A stretch of 64,000 nt of DNA from Fulvimarina endophytica (GCF_003403015.1 NZ_QURL01000008.1:62001-126000); one strand, 5' to 3'; numbered from the stretch's first letter, positions 52,233-60,467 are shown. The notes: a model not told the origin generated them from the letters alone. Translations and numbers: made by a program.

Positions 52233-53600
52233 ATGACCCAATCGACCTTCGCCGTCCTGAACCCCGCCACGGGCGAGGTTGCGGGCGAGGCACCGAATGC
52301 CACCGCGGCCGATCTCGACCGGGCGGTCGCCGCCGCGCGCGCCGCAGGGCCGGCCTGGGCCGCGCTGCCGGACGAAAAGCGCGCCGAGGCCTGCCGCGCC
52401 ATTGCCGCGATGCTGGAGGCGAATGCCGAAGAGCTTACGCGGCTTCTGACGCTGGAACAGGGTAAGCCCCTGAACGGCCTCGGCTCGCGGTGGGAGCTGG
52501 GCGGGGCGGCCGCATGGGCGGGTTACACCGCCGGTCTGTTGCTGCCGGTCGAGGTGCTTCAGGACGACAATGCCGGCCGGGTCGAGCTGCATCGCAAGCC
52601 CGTCGGCGTCGTCGGCTCGATCACGCCGTGGAATTTCCCGGTGATGATCGCGATCTGGCATATCGTTCCTGCGCTGCGCGCCGGCAACACGGTGGTCTTG
52701 AAACCCTCGCCGCTGACCCCGCTGGCCACCTTGCGGATGGTCGAACTCGCCAGCGCCATCCTGCCCGAGGGCGTCCTCAACGTCGTGACCGGCGACGACA
52801 CGGCCTTCCAGCTGGGCGCCGCGATGACGGACCATCCGGGCATCGACAAGATCGTCTTCACCGGCTCGACCGCGACGGGCCGCCATGTCATGCGCTCGGC
52901 CGCCGGCAGCCTCAAGCGCCTGACGCTGGAGCTCGGCGGCAACGATGCCGGCATCGTGCTGCCGGACGCCGATCCCGCGACAATCGCCGAGGGGCTGTTC
53001 TGGGGCGCCTTCATCAACAACGGCCAGACCTGCGCCGCGCTGAAGCGGCTCTATGTCCATGACAGCATCCACGATCAGGTCTGCGAGGCGCTGGTCGCCT
53101 TCGCGAAGGCCATCCCGGTCGGCAACGGCCTGGACGAGGACTCGATCCTCGGTCCGATCCAGAACCGGATGCAATTCGACAAGGTCTCGCGGATGGTCGC
53201 CGACGCGGCCGATCGGGGCCGGGTGCTCTTGGGCGGCGCACCGGGCGAGGGGCTGTTCTTCCCGCCGACCATCGTCGACGGACTGACCAATGGCGATATG
53301 CTCGTCGACGAGGAGCAGTTCGGGCCCGCTTTGCCGGTGATCCGCTATTCGCAGGTGGACGAAGCGATAGCGGCGGCGAACGACAACCCCAACGGCCTCG
53401 GCGGCTCGGTCTGGAGCGCCGATCTGGACGCCGCCCGCGCGCTCGCCCTGCGGATGGAGTGCGGCTCGGTCTGGATCAACAAACACGGGGCCGTTCAGCC
53501 GAATGCCCCCTTCGGGGGCGTGAAGCGATCCGGTATGGGCGTCCAATTCGCGAAAGAAGGACTGGCCGAGAACACCGTGGCACAGGTCGTCTTCGTGTGA
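52233..53600 (+). CDS. NAD-dependent aldehyde dehydrogenase
   Basis: This 455-aa ALDH superfamily enzyme shows the cofactor loop FTGSTATGRHVM, the catalytic Glu in LELGGNDAG, the catalytic Cys in NNGQTCAALKR and a C-terminal PFGGVKRSGMG. The second of two adjacent ATG codons (52233) is favoured, five bases after GGGAGG. It closes the operon with the aromatic hydroxylase, so a phenylacetaldehyde-type substrate from the amine oxidase is the best guess. It is also the last gene of the catabolic block before the CRISPR region. Confidence 0.9.
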   Translation: MTQSTFAVLNPATGEVAGEAPNATAADLDRAVAAARAAGPAWAALPDEKRAEACRAIAAMLEANAEELTRLLTLEQGKPLNGLGSRWELGGAAAWAGYTAGLLLPVEVLQDDNAGRVELHRKPVGVVGSITPWNFPVMIAIWHIVPALRAGNTVVLKPSPLTPLATLRMVELASAILPEGVLNVVTGDDTAFQLGAAMTDHPGIDKIVFTGSTATGRHVMRSAAGSLKRLTLELGGNDAGIVLPDADPATIAEGLFWGAFINNGQTCAALKRLYVHDSIHDQVCEALVAFAKAIPVGNGLDEDSILGPIQNRMQFDKVSRMVADAADRGRVLLGGAPGEGLFFPPTIVDGLTNGDMLVDEEQFGPALPVIRYSQVDEAIAAANDNPNGLGGSVWSADLDAARALALRMECGSVWINKHGAVQPNAPFGGVKRSGMGVQFAKEGLAENTVAQVVFV

Positions 53601-53714
53601 TTGCGACACCCGATCGGAAGCTTCGGAGCGATCGGAATCTCGTGGTGGCGGTTCGTTGCGCGTCTGAAGCGCTGCCTTTGCCGGGCTTCTAAGCCGCTCT
53701 CGCGCATGAAACGG

Positions 53715-53749
53715 GCTTCGCGCCGACGGCACGGCCGTCGGCGCGAAGC
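53715..53749. terminator. Long perfect hairpin between ALDH gene and CRISPR array 2
   Basis: A perfect 16-bp stem (53715-53730 with 53734-53749, loop ACG) lies 115 bp after the ALDH stop and about 75 bp left of the distal end of array 2. There is no T-run. Since array transcription runs leftward, it could end the pre-crRNA as well as the ALDH message. The rest of 53601-53823 shows no gene and no trace of cas1, cas2 or cas4. Confidence 0.6.
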
Positions 53750-53823
53750 TCAGATCGAGTCCCACATCGTTGTGCAGCCGATGTTCGGCCTCGCCGATGT
53801 CGGGGGTCTTTCGAGTGGCGTTC

Positions 53824-53988
53824 GCTGCGATCCACGCCCCCGCGAGGGAGGCGACGGCGCCTTCGTGCCGACGATCGCCTCGATACCGCCGTTTCGATCC
53901 ACGCCTCCACGAGGGAGGCGACCAGACACCGCTTGGAATGCGGGACCGGAGGCCGAGTTTCGATCCACGCCTCCGCGAGGGAGGCGAC
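53824..53988 (-). CRISPR. CRISPR array 2, type I-C repeats, 3 repeats and 2 spacers
   Basis: Repeats of 32 bp lie at 53824-53855 (degenerate, three mismatches), 53891-53922 (one mismatch) and 53957-53988 (identical to array 1). Spacers are 35 and 34 bp. The decay toward the left and the leader on the right (53989-54046) show that transcription and past spacer addition ran from the right. The array lies directly downstream of cas7 in the same direction, where cas4-cas1-cas2 would normally intervene. Confidence 0.95.
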
Positions 53989-54046
53989 GGTCTATGCTGT
54001 AAGCTATGATGAATACTGCGAAAACCCGCTATTCGGTGCGAACCTA
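53989..54046 (-). promoter_or_regulatory. CRISPR leader of array 2
   Basis: This 58-bp segment next to the intact repeat matches the leader of array 1 (12450-12507) at about 51 of 58 positions. It is AT-richer than its surroundings and would contain the array promoter. Confidence 0.85.
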
Positions 54047-54049
54047 CTA

Positions 54050-54076
54050 GAGCGTTCGGCTAAGCCGACCACGCTC
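54050..54076. terminator. Hairpin between cas7 and CRISPR leader 2
   Basis: A compound stem, GAGCG outer and TCGGCT/AGCCGA inner with a single-base loop, lies 13 bp beyond the cas7 stop. It may end the cas transcript before the array leader. No T-run follows. Confidence 0.45.
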
Positions 54077-54089
54077 ACTAGATAGAAGG

Positions 54090-55040
54090 TTAAATCCGTT
54101 CGATGATCTCGACGCCCTCCGGCAGGCCGTCACGATCGATGGTGACGGCGTAGTCGGAAAAGGCGCGGGCCGGCGGGTAGTTGTCGAGGCGGGCATCGAT
54201 GGGCCGGGCTTCGCCGTCGATCGATCGCTGGACGGTGACGCGGTCGAAAAGCCGATGCGCGGGCGCACGACCCAGTGGATTGTCGTGAGCGAAGACGATC
54301 AGCTTGCGGGCCGCCATCTCGCCGCGCGCGGCCGAACGATCGTGCTCGAACATGGATGCGAGCGCCTCCATCAGGAGATCGAGATCGTCTTCGCCGAAGC
54401 CGGTCTTTTCGGCCAGCTTGGCCGACACGAATCCATGGGCGCGATAGAGCCCGTAAGGCACGATATGCTTGCGGCCCATGGTGCGATTGTCGGTGCGCTG
54501 ATCGCCTTCGTCGGCCTCGCCTTCGCGCCGCTGTTCCCTTTCCTTGGCTGTCGTCGCAGCCATGCGGGTGATCGAGATTTCCTGCGGCACGATCGCTTCG
54601 ATCGACTGGGCGAAGGTCATTTGAACGGGGCCACGCACCTGGCCGCAATTGATGCCGGTCGACATGACGGCACCGAAGGTGCGCACATCGAAGAAATTGG
54701 CACACATCCAGCGACGCAGCTTTTCCGCCTCGTCATCGCTCTTCGGATTGAGTTTCGCACCGTCCGTCTTCTCGTCCGGCCGAACGGCCTTGTAGGCCTC
54801 GCGGTGCTTCTCGTTGAGGATCGATCCTTCGGACACGTAGATCGCCTTGCCGCTCTCGCCTCCATGGGCGAGTTCGACATAATTGCGGATCTTACGCTTC
54901 AGGCTGACATCCGAGACGAGCCCATGGCCGGTCTCGGGATCGAGGCGCGGCAAATTTCCGGCGTCCGGATCGCCATTGGGGTTGCCGTTCCTCACATCGA
55001 ACAGGAGAACGAAATCGTGGCGGCGGGCAAGGTCGCTCAT
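54090..55040 (-). CDS. cas7c: Type I-C Cascade backbone subunit Cas7 (Csd2)
   Basis: This 316-aa protein forms the helical backbone that coats crRNA in type I-C Cascade. The N-terminus (RHDFVLLFDVRNGNPNGDPDAGN) is the Csd2 signature. FFDVRTFGAVMSTG and GPVQMTFAQS follow, and the segment SITRMAATT precedes MGRKHIVPYGLY. The length is normal. Its ATG overlaps the cas8c stop by four bases. It is the last cas gene before array 2. Confidence 0.97.
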   Translation of the reverse strand: MSDLARRHDFVLLFDVRNGNPNGDPDAGNLPRLDPETGHGLVSDVSLKRKIRNYVELAHGGESGKAIYVSEGSILNEKHREAYKAVRPDEKTDGAKLNPKSDDEAEKLRRWMCANFFDVRTFGAVMSTGINCGQVRGPVQMTFAQSIEAIVPQEISITRMAATTAKEREQRREGEADEGDQRTDNRTMGRKHIVPYGLYRAHGFVSAKLAEKTGFGEDDLDLLMEALASMFEHDRSAARGEMAARKLIVFAHDNPLGRAPAHRLFDRVTVQRSIDGEARPIDARLDNYPPARAFSDYAVTIDRDGLPEGVEIIERI

Positions 55041-56842
55041 GCGGCGTCTGGCTCCTGATCGGCGGTTTCCTTGCGGGCGAAGAAAACGCTTCGCTGGTGG
55101 TAATAGCCAAGACCGAACAGCGCCTGCTCGGCGGCGGGAAGCGTCGCGGGGAACGGATCGTCGGCGGGCGTTTCGCCGGGCTCCATCTTCTCCATGATCT
55201 CGGCGATCTCCTTTTCGAGATTGGTGCGCTGGCCGGGGCGAACCTTGCCGAGCTTGGAGAGGTGGTTCGCGGAGCCGGAATCCAGAATAGGGAACACCTT
55301 GCGCGGCTGGGCCGAGGCCGAACCGTAGAACTTGTCCTTGATGGTCGCGTTCACGTTCCGCCCGAGCGCCGCGCTCTGAGCCTGTTCATAGACGGCGAAA
55401 AGGCGGCCCAGGAGATAGCCCCTTCGTCGGTTGTCGCGGTCGAGCCCCACGGGCGCCTCCCCTTCTGTAAAACCGAAATTACGGATGAGAACCGCCTTCA
55501 GAATGGACGCACGCCGCCCGTTCACCTCGCCGTCGGCGCGAATGCGCATCAGGACGGTGTTCAAAAGCGTGAGCGGATAAGGCGTGCCGGACAGGATCGC
55601 GCGCGCCCATTCTCCGGCAAGACTCGGAGCGATATTATCGCTCTTGCCGAGGACGGCCGTTTCTCGCAGATGCCAGTAGAGATTTCCGGGTCCACGCCGA
55701 TCCAGCGGCTCGACCGCCATGTCGCTGACGAAACGCCGATAGCTTTCCGCAAGCGCTCCGAAGCTGGTGTCCAGCCAGAAGCGAACCGAGATGCGCGCGG
55801 CATTGGGCGAGAGGCCGAGGACGTAGAAGCGCGTGGCGGGATGGACATCGGCGCCGAGGGAGCCGGCGTTTTGTGAGCGAAAGGCATCGCGAACTTTTGC
55901 AAGAGCGTCACGAACCTCCCTGGCCTCCGCGTCATCCTCTTCAGCCTGATCGCGCTTGTCCTCGTCTGAAAGCATCGTCGCGAACGCCTTTTCCGCGCGC
56001 CCCTCGACCTGCCGCTTTTCCTCGCCCTCAAACTCGGCAGGCGCCTCGGCCCAGAAGGCGACGGAAGCATCGCCGATCTGCATGCGATGGCCGGAGCCGT
56101 TGGCGAGAAATCGGTTGAGCGCGCCCACATAGGCCTCGGCGGCGGCCTCGCTGACGGGGGCGTTGTCGCCTTGGGCGTGGCCATAGCTTTCGAAGGCGTC
56201 GAGATTGAAGGAGACGATGGCGCCTCCCGCCGTCTGGCCGCCCCAGACGCCCTTGATGGAGGGATGCAATCGGGCGATCGGACCCCGTTCGCCGGTGACG
56301 AGACAAAGCGCGCCTTCGCCTTCGACCTCGCTTTTCAGAAGCGCCTGCGCGGCAGGGCGATCATGAATATAGACGCCCTTTCGTCGCTCTCCTTCCAAGG
56401 CGAAGATCACGTTCTCGTCCTTCATGTCTTCGGAAAAGCCCGCCTCTTCGAACCTTTCCGGAGACCAGCCTTCCAGAAAGCGCAGGAGTGCGCGAAGCCC
56501 TGGATCATCGCTGTCGCCGATCAGGTCCCGGTGGTGCTCTATGAAAGCAGCATGTTCCTCAGCTGTCCGCTTTCCTGCACCAGCCGTGACGCCGAGAACG
56601 TAAGACGTCTTGTCCCAGAAACTGTTTGGCTTGATGCCGGCGGTACGCTTCACCGCTGCTGGCACCGCCAAAGACCGCGCCACCTCCTTCTTGCCAACCT
56701 TCTCCTTGAGCGACGAAATCGTCGCGATCGTGCCGTCCTCGTTCAGCCCCACGACGACGCCGATCTTGGCCATCGCAAAGCCCGACCTCGGCGCATCCGG
56801 CATCCAGCGATAGGCGCGTTCCAGCGCGGCGAGCATGGTCAT
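55037..56842 (-). CDS. cas8c: Type I-C Cascade large subunit Cas8c (Csd1)
   Basis: This 601-aa protein is the large subunit that reads the PAM and opens the target DNA in type I-C interference. It is recognised from the N-terminal MTMLAALERAYRWM, SFWDKTSYVLGVTAG, GGQTAGGAIVSFNLDAFESYG, RFYVLGLSPNAARISVRFW and the C-terminal GYYHQRSVFF, all typical of Csd1. In some I-C systems an internal start yields a Cas11-like protein from this gene; no specific internal site was examined. It is coupled to cas5 and cas7 by 4-bp overlaps. Confidence 0.96.
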   Translation of the reverse strand: MTMLAALERAYRWMPDAPRSGFAMAKIGVVVGLNEDGTIATISSLKEKVGKKEVARSLAVPAAVKRTAGIKPNSFWDKTSYVLGVTAGAGKRTAEEHAAFIEHHRDLIGDSDDPGLRALLRFLEGWSPERFEEAGFSEDMKDENVIFALEGERRKGVYIHDRPAAQALLKSEVEGEGALCLVTGERGPIARLHPSIKGVWGGQTAGGAIVSFNLDAFESYGHAQGDNAPVSEAAAEAYVGALNRFLANGSGHRMQIGDASVAFWAEAPAEFEGEEKRQVEGRAEKAFATMLSDEDKRDQAEEDDAEAREVRDALAKVRDAFRSQNAGSLGADVHPATRFYVLGLSPNAARISVRFWLDTSFGALAESYRRFVSDMAVEPLDRRGPGNLYWHLRETAVLGKSDNIAPSLAGEWARAILSGTPYPLTLLNTVLMRIRADGEVNGRRASILKAVLIRNFGFTEGEAPVGLDRDNRRRGYLLGRLFAVYEQAQSAALGRNVNATIKDKFYGSASAQPRKVFPILDSGSANHLSKLGKVRPGQRTNLEKEIAEIMEKMEPGETPADDPFPATLPAAEQALFGLGYYHQRSVFFARKETADQEPDAA

Positions 56843-57537
56843 CGCAGCACCTCCTTCGAGCCCGGCTGAGGCACGGTGAGAACGCCGTCCTGAAGCCTCG
56901 CGCGGAAGAACATAGACGGCCGCCCAGGCGCCTGATGGTCGATGTCCCAGAGCGTCAGGCCGAGATCGCGCGGGGTTTTGAAGCCGAGTTCAGGAGTTTG
57001 CGCCTCGGCCTCGGGCTTCGGCATCGGAGCGTCCTTCGGGAGAAGCTCGAAGCGGGCGTCGAACTCACGCGTGCCGAGACAGGGCTGATGAAAACACTGG
57101 CCGCTCGCCGCCCGGCGGTTGAACATGTCGAGATGCTTGCCCTCGTTGTCGCCGGGACCGGCCTTGTCCGTCATCTCGAAATGGGCCGAGATCACATAGG
57201 CGACGTCGACCAGCACGGTCGAGGCGCGCTGCTGGCGGTCCTCGTCGACGCGGATGCCGAGGCCGGCGATGTCGCCGCGCTTCATCGCCTTCTTCGCATT
57301 GGCGGCGGAGGCCTTGTGGCCGACCTCGTTGCGGCGGATGGAGCGGAAGCGAATCGGCTTCAGAACATGGATTTCGTCGATGACCCAGCGGATCGCCGGC
57401 TTCCAGTGGATCGCCTCCAGAATGCCCCGCGCGGCCGACGGCGTCATCACATCGTAGGAGAAGCGCTCGACCTTGGTTTCAGGGCGCGTGAAGCAGGCGA
57501 GGGGGCCGGAAACCTGAAGGCGGATACCGTAGGTCAA
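56839..57537 (-). CDS. cas5c: Type I-C crRNA endonuclease Cas5 (Cas5d)
   Basis: This roughly 232-aa RAMP protein cleaves type I-C pre-crRNA in place of Cas6 and stays as a Cascade subunit. It shows TYGIRLQVSGPLACFTRPETKVERFSYDV and MTPSAARGILEAIHWKPAI, the most conserved Cas5d region. No ATG is available. The start chosen is TTG at 57537, giving the usual MTYG-like N-terminus with GAAGG seven bases upstream, rather than a TTG at 57567. A TTGACA -35 box lies at 57593-57598 on this strand, implying a promoter separate from cas3. Confidence 0.9.
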   Translation of the reverse strand: MTYGIRLQVSGPLACFTRPETKVERFSYDVMTPSAARGILEAIHWKPAIRWVIDEIHVLKPIRFRSIRRNEVGHKASAANAKKAMKRGDIAGLGIRVDEDRQQRASTVLVDVAYVISAHFEMTDKAGPGDNEGKHLDMFNRRAASGQCFHQPCLGTREFDARFELLPKDAPMPKPEAEAQTPELGFKTPRDLGLTLWDIDHQAPGRPSMFFRARLQDGVLTVPQPGSKEVLR

Positions 57538-57564
57538 CTTCGCACCTTCAAAGTTCGGAACTTC

Positions 57565-57598
57565 CAATCGATGGAATTCGAGAATGCAGAACTGTCAA
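57565..57598 (-). promoter_or_regulatory. Predicted cas5-cas8c-cas7 promoter
   Basis: On the minus strand a consensus -35 (TTGACA, 57598-57593) is followed at 17-bp spacing by the -10 window around 57575-57570 (TCCATC, weak). The cas5 TTG start is about 30 bp further on. The window overlaps the partial match to the crRNA-like element described at 57685-57769. Confidence 0.5.
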
Positions 57599-57684
57599 CG
57601 ACTTCCCGTGCGGGACCTCAGTCTCGACTCCAGCCTTCCCACCCCTATCATTCGTTGTCTGATGTCGCGGCGAGCCGAACGCGA

Positions 57685-57769
57685 TCCGCGTCCGGGCATT
57701 CTGCGTGGATCGAAACCAATTCATAGAATGAACGGCGAGAGATACTGGCTAATGCATCGTACCGATGCA
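57685..57769 (+). ncRNA. Candidate crRNA-like regulatory RNA (CreR/CreA-type)
   Basis: Between cas3 and cas5, on the plus strand, 57685-57716 aligns to the array repeat in crRNA orientation. The last 14 bases (GCGTGGATCGAAAC, 57703-57716) are identical, the 5' part keeps CGC-TCC, and the hairpin part has diverged (about 20 of 32). The 11-nt type I-C 5' handle is intact. The following 34 bases act as a pseudo-spacer. A 7-bp hairpin (57753-57769) sits where a second repeat would begin. A possible promoter (TCGACT-N16-TATCAT) ends at 57651. Expression is not known. Confidence 0.45.
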
Positions 57770-57783
57770 CCGGCCACCGATCC

Positions 57784-60096
57784 TCAAAACATCATCTGTT
57801 CGATCGCCAGATAATCCGCGTTCTCCCACCACAGACCGATCTCCTCCCGGTACAGCGTCTGCGTCCTCAAGACCGCGAACTGATCGCCGCGAAGCTCAGG
57901 ATGCCCGAAAACCACGTGCCCCGTCGCAACAAGAAGTGCGCGGGCCTTCGGCGGAACCTGTACAATGTATGATTGCAGTTCGCGCGCGACCGCGCCAGAC
58001 GGAACGTCAGGGAGGGATAGTTTCTCCACAGCCGCCTTCGCCTTTTCGTCCCGTGCAATGACGATCGGCGCCATGCCGTTCTCGATCATGCGATACCGCT
58101 CGGCGATGGTGCGATAGACAATATCGAGACCCTGGACTTTGGTGTGGGCCATCTGTCGCAGGATACCGCGCGTTTCGCCATCAGCGATCGGCCCGAGCGG
58201 CGCGGCGTCGAGGCCCTCTTCGCCCATGCGCCAATAGACCTCGCCGAAATAGTCGTCGATCGCCTCGCGCATGAAAAGGTCGGGCTGGCGCCGCGCGACG
58301 TTCTGCGTATCGCGCACGAGAGCCGCGATCTCAAAAGGTGGCTTGCGGCCCGCCGGCTTGAAGACGGTGACCGTGCACGCCTCAGCATCCCGCTTCATCT
58401 CACGGTTCACCCGGCCCGCCGCCTGAATGATGCTTTCGAGACCGGCCTCGGCGCGCCAGGCTTTGGGAAAATCGATATCGACGCCTGCCTCGACGAGCGA
58501 TGTCGCGATGAGGCGGCAAGGTTCGCCATTGGTCAGACGAGCACGAACATCCTTGAGGATCGCATGGCGATGGGCCGCGCATTGGCGCGTCGTCAGATGG
58601 ACGAGGCCGTCCAGCCCGGCCTCATGCGCCAGCGTGAAAAGCTCCAGCGCGTGAGCCCGGCTGTTGACGATAATGAGGGCCTGGGGCTCGTCGCCGAGCG
58701 CCGCAACGAGCGCCTCGTCGTCCATCTCGCCGGCCTGAACGAGCCGGTTGCGCCGGAAAGCGGCATGCAGGCGTTTCGGATCCGGCGCGAGTTCGCGGCC
58801 TTCGAGGTCGAGGGCCAGCGGATGGCGCTCTGGAAAGTTCGATGCGTCGAAAGCAGGCTGGGTCGCCGTGCACAGGACGATCGAGCAGCCCCAATCGCGG
58901 GCGAGCACGTCTATGGCGCGCACGGTCGGAGCGAGCAGATGCTTCGGCAGCACCTGCGCCTCGTCGAGAATGATGACGCTCTTGGCGATATTGTGGAGTT
59001 TTCGCGCGCGGGAGGTGCGCGCCGCGAACAGGCTTTCGAAAAGCTGCACATGGGTCGTGACGATGACCGGCGCCGCCCAATTCTCCATGGCGAGGCGCAT
59101 CTTGTCCTTGCCGGAGCGCCGGGTGTCGGCGTCCTCGAGGCTTCGATCGAGCCGTTCGTCCTCGATCGCGGAATGATGTTCGAGGATGGCGTCGGCTCCC
59201 AGAACGTCGCGGAAGATCTCGGCCGTCTGATCGATGATCGACGTGAAGGGGATGCCGTAGATGATCCGGCGATGACCCCATTTCTCGGCATGGTCGAGGG
59301 CGAAACCGAGGGAGGCGAGCGTCTTGCCGCCGCCGGTCGGCACGTCCAGCGTGAAAAGACCGGGTTCCAGCGTCCTGGCTCGCTCTCGCGCGCTCGTCAG
59401 GATCTCGTGCCGCAGCCCGGCGATCTCCGATGCCGCCGGGTCGAAGCCGGCGATCCTGGCTTCGAAGCGCCTCTGAAAGCGCGGCAGACAGTCCGCAAGG
59501 CTCGGCCAGTCGCGATCCCTTCGTCGCTCGCCCCTCTCGACATAGAACCGCTCGGTCTCCAGAAAATCGGCGTCCACCAGGCAGGAGAAGATCATCCGCC
59601 CCAGCATGGCATAGCGCTGGGCCTCTTCTCGTTTCGATCCGCTCCCGGCAAAGGTCATACCGAGACCGTCGAGGTTCTGCGGAATGAAATAGTGCCAGGA
59701 CCCGGAGAGAGAGGCGAAGTCGAAGGCGGCCTTGCGCTCGGCAAGGCTCGCCCCGTCGCTTCCCGTGCGGTCGGGCAACCCGGCATGGTGGCCGGCGATC
59801 GCCTGCGCGATGAGCATGGCGACCGCCTTCTCGCCCGGAGTCTCCCCGCGATCCACGATCGCCGCCGCCCCGGCGATCGAATGGGGAACGCGCTCCCTGG
59901 CACCGGCCAGATAGCGCTGGAATCGCGGATCGAACTTGCCGAGATCGTGCAGACGGGCAGCAAGTTCGCAAAGGCGAGCAATGCCGATTTCATCTCCGAA
60001 ACAGCGCGCCTGCGCCGCGACGGCCTCCAGATGATCGACGAGAGGCTCCCAGCGTTCGGGCGCTTTGCCTTCGATCGAGTGGGCGTAGAACGGCAT
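57784..60096 (-). CDS. cas3: CRISPR-associated helicase-nuclease Cas3
   Basis: This 770-aa protein degrades target DNA recruited by Cascade. The N-terminal HD nuclease domain shows AARLHDLGKFDPRFQ near residue 50 and GHHAGLPD near 115. The superfamily 2 helicase carries Walker A in DVPTGGGKTLASL near 265, DEAQ in IILDEAQVLPKH near 420 and motif VI-like QAAGRVNRE. The domains are in the usual HD-helicase order and no disruption is seen, so interference should be intact. It lies upstream of cas5 with a 246-bp gap, larger than the 4-bp overlaps among the other cas genes. Confidence 0.96.
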   Translation of the reverse strand: MPFYAHSIEGKAPERWEPLVDHLEAVAAQARCFGDEIGIARLCELAARLHDLGKFDPRFQRYLAGARERVPHSIAGAAAIVDRGETPGEKAVAMLIAQAIAGHHAGLPDRTGSDGASLAERKAAFDFASLSGSWHYFIPQNLDGLGMTFAGSGSKREEAQRYAMLGRMIFSCLVDADFLETERFYVERGERRRDRDWPSLADCLPRFQRRFEARIAGFDPAASEIAGLRHEILTSARERARTLEPGLFTLDVPTGGGKTLASLGFALDHAEKWGHRRIIYGIPFTSIIDQTAEIFRDVLGADAILEHHSAIEDERLDRSLEDADTRRSGKDKMRLAMENWAAPVIVTTHVQLFESLFAARTSRARKLHNIAKSVIILDEAQVLPKHLLAPTVRAIDVLARDWGCSIVLCTATQPAFDASNFPERHPLALDLEGRELAPDPKRLHAAFRRNRLVQAGEMDDEALVAALGDEPQALIIVNSRAHALELFTLAHEAGLDGLVHLTTRQCAAHRHAILKDVRARLTNGEPCRLIATSLVEAGVDIDFPKAWRAEAGLESIIQAAGRVNREMKRDAEACTVTVFKPAGRKPPFEIAALVRDTQNVARRQPDLFMREAIDDYFGEVYWRMGEEGLDAAPLGPIADGETRGILRQMAHTKVQGLDIVYRTIAERYRMIENGMAPIVIARDEKAKAAVEKLSLPDVPSGAVARELQSYIVQVPPKARALLVATGHVVFGHPELRGDQFAVLRTQTLYREEIGLWWENADYLAIEQMMF

Positions 60097-60467
60097 CCTC
60101 GACTGACCCTTTTCGAATGTCTCGGCGAATGAAGATGAAAGACCAGCATCTCAAGCTCGCATGAGGCTCGACGGCTACGAAGGTCCCGCGGTTTCATCGG
60201 GCGGTGTCGAGCGGTCGGCCGGTGGATCTGCATCCCCGCCAGAAGGGCGTCATGAATGGAAGCGTCTGACCTTGAGGAATGAAAGGTCGCCGCCGCGCGG
60301 CGCGAATATTCAGCACCAGAAGGCTCGATTTGATGACTTCGCGTGTGCGTTCAGTAAGAGATGTCGGATCGATGCGCTCGTGATCAGAACGCCGAGCGAC
60401 ATCTACGCGCCGTCCTCGAGTGCCTGGGACAGGTCGTTCGCACCATCCGAAATCGAAAGCGTACGGT
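60097..60467. other. Intergenic region between cas3 and response-regulator gene
   Basis: No gene is supported here. It must hold the cas3 promoter (minus) and the 3' end of the response-regulator transcript. Two inverted repeats are visible: the palindrome CGCCGCGCGGCG (60291-60302) and AGATGTCG/CGACATCT (60359-60366 with 60397-60404, 30-nt loop). Confidence 0.5.

Noticed and set aside
53601..53823. Search for remnants of cas4, cas1 or cas2 beside array 2
   Set aside because: No reading frame or motif of these families; only a long hairpin is present.
57751..57783. Second full degenerate repeat after the pseudo-spacer
   Set aside because: Only a 7-bp hairpin and a loose GATC...AAAC tail are present; similarity to the repeat is too low to call a repeat.
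57662..57814. 50-codon plus-strand frame across the orphan repeat, considered as a CreT-like toxin
   Set aside because: No ribosome site, Arg-rich chance composition, and it continues into the cas3 3' end. No creT-like tiny toxin RNA could be recognised either, so a CreTA toxin pair is not supported.
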